NCBI GenBank assembly: GCA_017935065.1 | Contig: JAGBIF010000015.1 | Span: 1-49,420 of the forward strand | Length of the DNA: 49,420 nucleotides | Direction of reading: 5' to 3' | From: Clostridia bacterium | GTDB lineage: Bacteria > Bacillota > Clostridia > Oscillospirales > CAG-272 | The notes under the pieces: generated by a model | Seen by the model: only the letters and a program-made list of their open reading frames with translations | What the model was told of the DNA's origin: nothing | Database searches by the model: none | Program-made: the position numbers and the translations under genes | Part shown: one piece after another, positions 43,884 to 49,420 of the stretch | Position numbering within the stretch: the stretch's first letter is position 1 | Layout of the letters: each line of letters opens with the position of its first letter

Positions 43884-46800
43884 ATGGAAAACGCAAAAAT
43901 GATGAGAGTAAAGAAAATTTTAGCGGCAGCTCTTTGTCTCATACTGTGCGCGATCTCGCTTTTCCCCGTGTTCGCCTTTAAGGCTGGCGCAGAGGAAACG
44001 AACGACGGCAGAGAGTTCACAGCGGCAGACGTAGCAAACCCGCTTATGGTATTGAAGCCGTATACGGAAATACCGAGAACGTTTGCGGCTACCGTTCGCT
44101 TTGACGGAGGGACTGATACAGTTTCGCCGATAATAAGCAATGCCAAGTCGAGGACTGCTACGACCCGTATCGCGTTTGAGATAACGGCTGAGGGTAATCC
44201 TTCGCTTAATTTTGCTTATAAATTTGACGGACTTCAGCGTTACGAATATGTATCAAAGAGCAGTAACATAACGTTCAATTATAACATAAGCAATATGGGA
44301 GAGGTTCATCTTGTTGCTGTAAACGAGATCGTTGACGGTAAGAGCGTATATAAGCTTTATGCCGACGGCGCGCTTGTTGACACTGTGACAAGCTATCCGT
44401 ACGTTTATAACTGGGACATTGTGGCTGTGCAGAGCAGAACAAGAACCTTCTCGCTCGGTTGCGACGATGAAAACTATTTCAGCGGAGCTATTAAGAACGT
44501 AGCCGTATATTCCGATGCCCTGACGGCAGAAGAGGTTACTTCCGTCTTCACGAGTGAAGAAATCGTTTCTCATAGTGATATGATGGCGTACTACGATTTC
44601 ACCTCAAGCGAAAACACCCGCCTTATCAAGGATCAGACTGGAAACGGCCATTACGCTTCGGATTTGTTCGAGAACAGCAAATATACCGCAAACGATTACG
44701 CGTATTCGGTAGCTGTTGTCGGAGATACTCAGTTGATTACAATTAAGGACGCTAACGACGGAACAAATTACACCTCGTATATCTATGAGTGGATAGCTCA
44801 GAACAAGGACAAAAAGAACATTCAGTTCGTTATGGGTCTCGGTGACGTTACGGACGAGGATATCCCCTCGGAATGGCAGATTGTCGCAGATCTTCATAAC
44901 AAGCTTGAAGCTGTTAAGCTTCCGTATTCGGTTATTCAGGGTAACCACGATACCGTTAAGCGGCTTGATGAGTACTTCAAGAATAAGGCAAACTTTACCG
45001 AAGCCCAGGGAAACGGTACTATAGGGTATTTTGACGAGGAAGGCAAGAGCCTTGCCAATTACTATATGACGTTCACCGCTAAGGACAAAAACGGGAACGA
45101 AACCGATAATAAGTATTTGGTTTTAGCTCTTGAATGTAAGGTTCCCGATGAGGTAATTCCTTGGGCAAATCAGGTTATAGAGGAGCATCCCTTACATCAG
45201 GTTATTATAACCACTCACGAGTACGTTGAAAGCACGGATACTTACTTCCTGCACAGATATCCGACGAAGGATGAGGGTGTTGCTAACGACCCATATCAGA
45301 TATGGATGAAGCTTGCTTCTCAGCACGAGAACGTTATAATGGTATTATCGGGACACCTGTCAATTCCCACAATCTTTTTGAAGAACCCCGTGGTAGGTGT
45401 TAACGGAAATACGGTTTACGAATTCCTTATAGACCCTCAGCAGTTTGACAAAACGTACAACTATGAGACGGGAATGGTAGCAATGTTCTACTTCTCGGCT
45501 GACGGAAAGACGGTAAAAACCGAGTACGTATCAACCTATAAATCTCTTGAGGCTCAGAAGCTTGATCCTTCCGCTCCCGACGTAATATCCAACCCCGAGA
45601 TTAGCAACCACACTCTTGACATCGGCAAGAAGGTTGCGCTTTCGCCCGTTGAATGCGAATACGGAACTATCCCCGCAGCTTATGCGAATGAGGATACGTA
45701 TCCCTTCGTTGTTTTCAAGGCTGACAAGACTTTCGTCGGCGGATACTTCGATTTCGGCGACGTAATGAAGGCTATTGTTGAAATTGACGCGTCGGCAGAT
45801 TATAACGTGCTTATGAGACGCAATGCCGAGCAGTATTACTCATCCGACGTAAGCGAGTTTCGCGGTAATGTCAATATTGACCTTGGTGGCTTTATTTTGG
45901 TAAAATGTAACCCTGGTTATCTTATCAATATATCCGTATCGGACAATTCGGGCGTTGTCGGCGATGACGTTCGCGGAAGCTTCAAGATAATGAACGGTAC
46001 TATCAACAAGGCCGCGGGCGAGGCTCTCGTATGCGTCGACTACGGTACGGCAGACAAGGGACTTTCTAAGACCTTTACTACGACGGTTGATTTTGAAAAG
46101 GTAGTTATTGCAAAATATTCAAGAGACGACGGAACGAACCTTGTCTTTGATACAAAGGAAACGGGATATAGTAATACGACGGGCGACGCTATGGCTATAG
46201 TAAACTCGACCTTTACCGACTGTACCTTTGATTTCCACTTGGCAAACGTTCCGTGCGAGGCTCTTCAGCTTTCGGGCACAAACGGTGACAGAATAGTTTA
46301 CAACGTTAAGATCGTTGGAAGTGAAATAGTATCAACGGTCGGCTTGTCCTTCAGCGATTTCGCTGTTGTAGACGGAGATACGAACGGAAGAGCAGACAGC
46401 GTTGTTTTCGCAAAGAATGTCGACGGTGAATTCTTTATTCAGAGACTTACCTCGGGCGCGATAGCTCCTGGCGCTACAGAGCTCTGGTACGATGAAGACG
46501 GTACGTCGTACGTACCTGGAGAAAGTGGAACTGTTGACGGTTATAAAATATACAAGCTTGGAGGCTATACCGAAAGCAAGTACGGAAACGTCCCCGACGG
46601 AAATGACGGATACGCTATATGGGTATTTAAGAACGGAACCTTTGCGGGAGGATTTAACGAATTCGGCGGCAACAGCGGCGCGATTGCGGCTGCTAAGATA
46701 CTTACTGATGCCAACACCGATGAAGAACGTGGCAGCACGGTTTATATTTATTTCGTGGATGACGCGCCCGCTTCCTCGGAATACGTTAATTTGGGTCAGT

Positions 46801-49420
46801 CCATAGGAAATATAATTATTGACCTTGACGGACACACTCTTACTCAAAAATACACGTCGAATTCTCTCTTTACAACTCAGGCTAAGTTGGGCACGGGGTT
46901 GTATCCTTACTCATTGACGGTTATCAACGGTAATATAGTTTTAACTGACAAAGGTATATTGACCTTCGATGCGTACGGTGACGGATATGTAAACGCACAG
47001 GAGGAGTATAAGGAATTTACGGGTAAGTTTGAAAACGTTAAATTCTCTTACGCTGAGGGCGCGGCGGCAACCGCCTTCCTCGGATATTATAGGAACTCGA
47101 CTCTGATTGCTTCTAAAAAGACCTTGTATAACGTTGACTTCACCGACTGTACCTTTGATTTTACGAATGCGGCGTCAATGTCGACCGTTATGAACGCAAA
47201 TGATAAGAATACGTCTAATTCCAACGATATAGTTAAGGTAAATGTATACGGCGGTGAGATAATAACCTCGAACAGTGCGCTCGTCCTTGAGGACGTGCAT
47301 TCCACAAACGGCTCTGCCGTTCATTGGGAAGCATCAAGCGAGGGTAACTACCTTTATATGACGGTTAACGGAAGCACCGAGGCTCCGACCTCTAAGGTAA
47401 ACGGAGGCGCTTCCTCATTCGTTAAGGCGTCGGAGACCGAAAGCTCGGTAACCTATACGCTTGAATCAATCGGAATTCAGACTAAGTACGGCGTGTTGCT
47501 TAATGAGCATGCGAACTATGTCTTTGCTGTATTTGCTGAAGGCGTGTCTATAGCAGGACATAATGAATTTAACAGAGGCAGCGCTGATTGTGCTATGAAA
47601 ACAGCGAAAACCAAATCTGAAGGTGGAATTGAAGCGCAGATTCTTATGCTTAAGGACTATGAGGCTAATACTGGCGAATATTATCCCAATCCCGCGCAGT
47701 GCAAGGCTAGACTTACAATAGATCTTAATGATAAGACTTTTTACGCAAATTCCAAATACGCTATGTTCAGACTTCATTCAAAGCGTGACTATGAAACAAC
47801 GATTGATGTGATTAACGGTAACATAGCATTGAAGGGTTCCGCGCTTTTAGCATATCAAAAGTATGCGGTTGACGGAAAAGTCATCAATATGAATTTTGAG
47901 AATGTGAATTTCTCGCTTGCGGAAGAAAGCACCTTAACAAGCATGATCGCGACTAATGAATCTTCCACTACGACAAGGGATGAAACGTTGAATGTAACCT
48001 GGAATATAACGTTTAAGGATTGCGTATTCGACGTGACCAACGCGAAAAATCACATAACGATTTTCAAGGCGGATTATCCCACTAATGATACAAAACCGTC
48101 AGAAATCAACTACGTGTTAAACGGCTGTGAAATTAAAGCAAACTCAATGGACATCTTCACAACGTGGGGAGATTTTAACAAGCATTCCTCCTCTACCTAC
48201 GTTGCAAGCTCCAAAACGGGTCTTTATACTACCATAACGCTTCCCGAGGGCGCTACGGCTCCTAATCCTAAGGAAGAGTTTGTTATAGGAGGCAAGACGC
48301 TTGGTTATGCAAAGGAAAGCGAAAAGACTGAAGACAGTGTAAATTATATTACCTACGCGCTCGGCGAGATGACTAAATACGGTCCGATACCTCCGAAGTT
48401 TGCATCGATTACAAGCTATCCGTTCGTTTTATTCGACCAGTACGGTAATTGCATAAACGCGTCTAATTTACTGTATGGCAATAACACAGAAACAAGTATT
48501 ATCCACATCACAAAGGAATATATTAAAGGAAACGGTACTCTCTATAATGCGGAGGATGGAACCTTTGGCGACGGTGCAACTCAGGCGTTCATACTGATGC
48601 GTTGCGATTATGATATGCAAAGCGAGAATAAGTATGACCATTTCTCGCAGATAAGAGGTACGGTTACAATAGATCTTAACGGATTTACTCTTAACGCGCG
48701 TGATGACAAGGTTATGGTGCTTGCCTATGCTAAGGCGTGGGGTATCATTACTACAACCGAGATGGTCTTTAAGAACGGAAACATTGTAACGGTAGGACGT
48801 CCGCTCTTAGCGTACAGAGGAGAATATGACACTGCTGACGGTAAGAAGTTTATTTTCAGATATGAAGATATTAACTTCAAGGTTGAGGGCTCTACGGCTA
48901 ACTTCTTGGCATTATATAACGGTATAAAGGACGGTGTATCCGAACAAATCAGGATGAGCTCCGAGGTATACTTCAAGAATTGTGAAATAGACCTTACCAC
49001 GGCAACCGCGGAAAATATCCTTCTGTTCAATCTTGGCGATGCTTATACGAGCACCAACGTAACGCTTGACGGTGTAACCATAAAATCGGCAAACGGAGCG
49101 TTTACTCTGTCGGGCAAAAGCAACGAAGCCTCGACGGGCGCTCTGAAATTAGCAGGAAGCGGCGTTACGCTTGAGCTTCCTGTCGGGGTTAAAGCTCCCG
49201 CTGCAGGCGCTTACGTATTCAGCGAGACCTCAAGAGATGAGAATAAAGTGACGTATAGCCTGAAGGGCATTGACTTCACCCCCAAGTCAAGCATTACTCT
49301 CGGCTCGGAGCTTGTATATAACATATACGTTCCCGTGACCGACGAGCTTAAGAGCTTTACCGTAAACGGCAATACCTACGAGGGGCTTGTACCCGTAACG
49401 CTTGATGACGGTAAGTCCTA
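43884..49420 (+). CDS. Giant secreted protein: LamG-like domain, metallophosphoesterase, at least four ~300-residue stalk modules (3' end beyond window)
   Basis: The frame is open from ATG 43884 (GGAG upstream) to the window end: at least 1845 codons. Residues 1-36 are a signal peptide ending near FKAGAEE. About 40-225 resemble a LamG/concanavalin lectin domain. About 275-550 are a calcineurin-like phosphoesterase: GDTQ (Asp281), GLGDVTD (Asp321), GNHD (Asn354, His355), THEY (His445) and SGHLS (His491); the usual final His of GHxH is Ser493. Modules begin near residues 592, 898, 1201 and 1498 with YGxIP-type openings, as in the protein at 13799. From about 1798 (SSITLGSELVYNIYVP) the shared C-terminal domain begins, so roughly 240-270 residues are missing. 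The protein probably acts outside the cell on a phosphorylated or glycosylated substrate. Control by the divergent AraC regulator is likely. Confidence 0.88.
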   Translation, partial: MENAKMMRVKKILAAALCLILCAISLFPVFAFKAGAEETNDGREFTAADVANPLMVLKPYTEIPRTFAATVRFDGGTDTVSPIISNAKSRTATTRIAFEITAEGNPSLNFAYKFDGLQRYEYVSKSSNITFNYNISNMGEVHLVAVNEIVDGKSVYKLYADGALVDTVTSYPYVYNWDIVAVQSRTRTFSLGCDDENYFSGAIKNVAVYSDALTAEEVTSVFTSEEIVSHSDMMAYYDFTSSENTRLIKDQTGNGHYASDLFENSKYTANDYAYSVAVVGDTQLITIKDANDGTNYTSYIYEWIAQNKDKKNIQFVMGLGDVTDEDIPSEWQIVADLHNKLEAVKLPYSVIQGNHDTVKRLDEYFKNKANFTEAQGNGTIGYFDEEGKSLANYYMTFTAKDKNGNETDNKYLVLALECKVPDEVIPWANQVIEEHPLHQVIITTHEYVESTDTYFLHRYPTKDEGVANDPYQIWMKLASQHENVIMVLSGHLSIPTIFLKNPVVGVNGNTVYEFLIDPQQFDKTYNYETGMVAMFYFSADGKTVKTEYVSTYKSLEAQKLDPSAPDVISNPEISNHTLDIGKKVALSPVECEYGTIPAAYANEDTYPFVVFKADKTFVGGYFDFGDVMKAIVEIDASADYNVLMRRNAEQYYSSDVSEFRGNVNIDLGGFILVKCNPGYLINISVSDNSGVVGDDVRGSFKIMNGTINKAAGEALVCVDYGTADKGLSKTFTTTVDFEKVVIAKYSRDDGTNLVFDTKETGYSNTTGDAMAIVNSTFTDCTFDFHLANVPCEALQLSGTNGDRIVYNVKIVGSEIVSTVGLSFSDFAVVDGDTNGRADSVVFAKNVDGEFFIQRLTSGAIAPGATELWYDEDGTSYVPGESGTVDGYKIYKLGGYTESKYGNVPDGNDGYAIWVFKNGTFAGGFNEFGGNSGAIAAAKILTDANTDEERGSTVYIYFVDDAPASSEYVNLGQSIGNIIIDLDGHTLTQKYTSNSLFTTQAKLGTGLYPYSLTVINGNIVLTDKGILTFDAYGDGYVNAQEEYKEFTGKFENVKFSYAEGAAATAFLGYYRNSTLIASKKTLYNVDFTDCTFDFTNAASMSTVMNANDKNTSNSNDIVKVNVYGGEIITSNSALVLEDVHSTNGSAVHWEASSEGNYLYMTVNGSTEAPTSKVNGGASSFVKASETESSVTYTLESIGIQTKYGVLLNEHANYVFAVFAEGVSIAGHNEFNRGSADCAMKTAKTKSEGGIEAQILMLKDYEANTGEYYPNPAQCKARLTIDLNDKTFYANSKYAMFRLHSKRDYETTIDVINGNIALKGSALLAYQKYAVDGKVINMNFENVNFSLAEESTLTSMIATNESSTTTRDETLNVTWNITFKDCVFDVTNAKNHITIFKADYPTNDTKPSEINYVLNGCEIKANSMDIFTTWGDFNKHSSSTYVASSKTGLYTTITLPEGATAPNPKEEFVIGGKTLGYAKESEKTEDSVNYITYALGEMTKYGPIPPKFASITSYPFVLFDQYGNCINASNLLYGNNTETSIIHITKEYIKGNGTLYNAEDGTFGDGATQAFILMRCDYDMQSENKYDHFSQIRGTVTIDLNGFTLNARDDKVMVLAYAKAWGIITTTEMVFKNGNIVTVGRPLLAYRGEYDTADGKKFIFRYEDINFKVEGSTANFLALYNGIKDGVSEQIRMSSEVYFKNCEIDLTTATAENILLFNLGDAYTSTNVTLDGVTIKSANGAFTLSGKSNEASTGALKLAGSGVTLELPVGVKAPAAGAYVFSETSRDENKVTYSLKGIDFTPKSSITLGSELVYNIYVPVTDELKSFTVNGNTYEGLVPVTLDDGKS

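Noticed and set aside
43685..44146. 153-codon minus-strand frame covering the leader and start of the giant gene
   Set aside because: It lies antisense to a clear signal peptide and coding sequence, lacks a ribosome binding site, and part of it is only the translation of the palindromic block.
44253..49030. Several 60-170-codon minus-strand frames across the giant metallophosphoesterase gene
   Set aside because: They are antisense shadows of one continuous plus-strand frame with recognisable domains; none has a supported start or family motif.

Overview
The window looks like chromosome of an anaerobic, low-to-mid GC Bacillota (Clostridia-type) bacterium, probably host- or rumen-associated. 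Supporting signs are strong GGAGG-type ribosome binding sites, sigma-A-like promoters, a class III (anaerobic) ribonucleotide reductase activase, lipobox lipoproteins, a VTC/DUF4956/Cthe_2159-type gene trio, a UmuC-YolD pair and no outer-membrane genes. The exact lineage cannot be read from the sequence alone.

Layout. 1-141: right end of an IS3-type insertion sequence. 178-6066 (minus): an SGNH-hydrolase lipoprotein, then a VTC-domain / DUF4956 / carbohydrate-binding lipoprotein operon. 6216-13353 (plus): uvrB-uvrA-nrdG-dut-MFS, a DNA repair and nucleotide-hygiene operon closed by a strong terminator. 13421-18834: a decayed AraC-type regulator, a 1562-residue secreted protein with a sialate-O-acetylesterase-like head and a repetitive stalk, and a 40-codon gene that follows it. 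19046-21539: an RluA-type pseudouridine synthase (minus), then a sugar-nucleotidyltransferase-like gene and ridA (plus). 21631-37800 (minus): a 16-kb operon for a Wzx/Wzy-type surface polysaccharide. It holds nine glycosyltransferases, three acyltransferases, a flippase, a polymerase and a closing GH3 beta-glucosidase, and is read from one good promoter at 37898-37926. 38046-40095 (plus): umuC-yolD under a consensus promoter embedded in repeated AGGTGA motifs. 40407-42677 (plus): a double-TIR/TPR protein bracketed by two nearly identical inverted 34-bp hairpins. 42775-49420: an intact AraC-type regulator (minus) divergent from a giant secreted metallophosphoesterase protein that is still open at the window end (more than 1845 codons).

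The most unusual content is the pair of giant secreted proteins (13799-18487 and 43884-end). They have different catalytic heads but share a roughly 300-residue module, present three and at least four times, with the same ordered signature motifs. They also share a C-terminal domain, and their upstream regions are visibly homologous, with divergent promoters next to an AraC-type regulator that is intact at one locus and broken at the other. I read this as a duplicated 'regulator plus modular surface enzyme' system. The stalk family and its ligand are not something I recognise. Together with the large polysaccharide operon and two substrate-binding or hydrolytic lipoproteins, much of the window is devoted to building or working on the cell surface and extracellular glycans.
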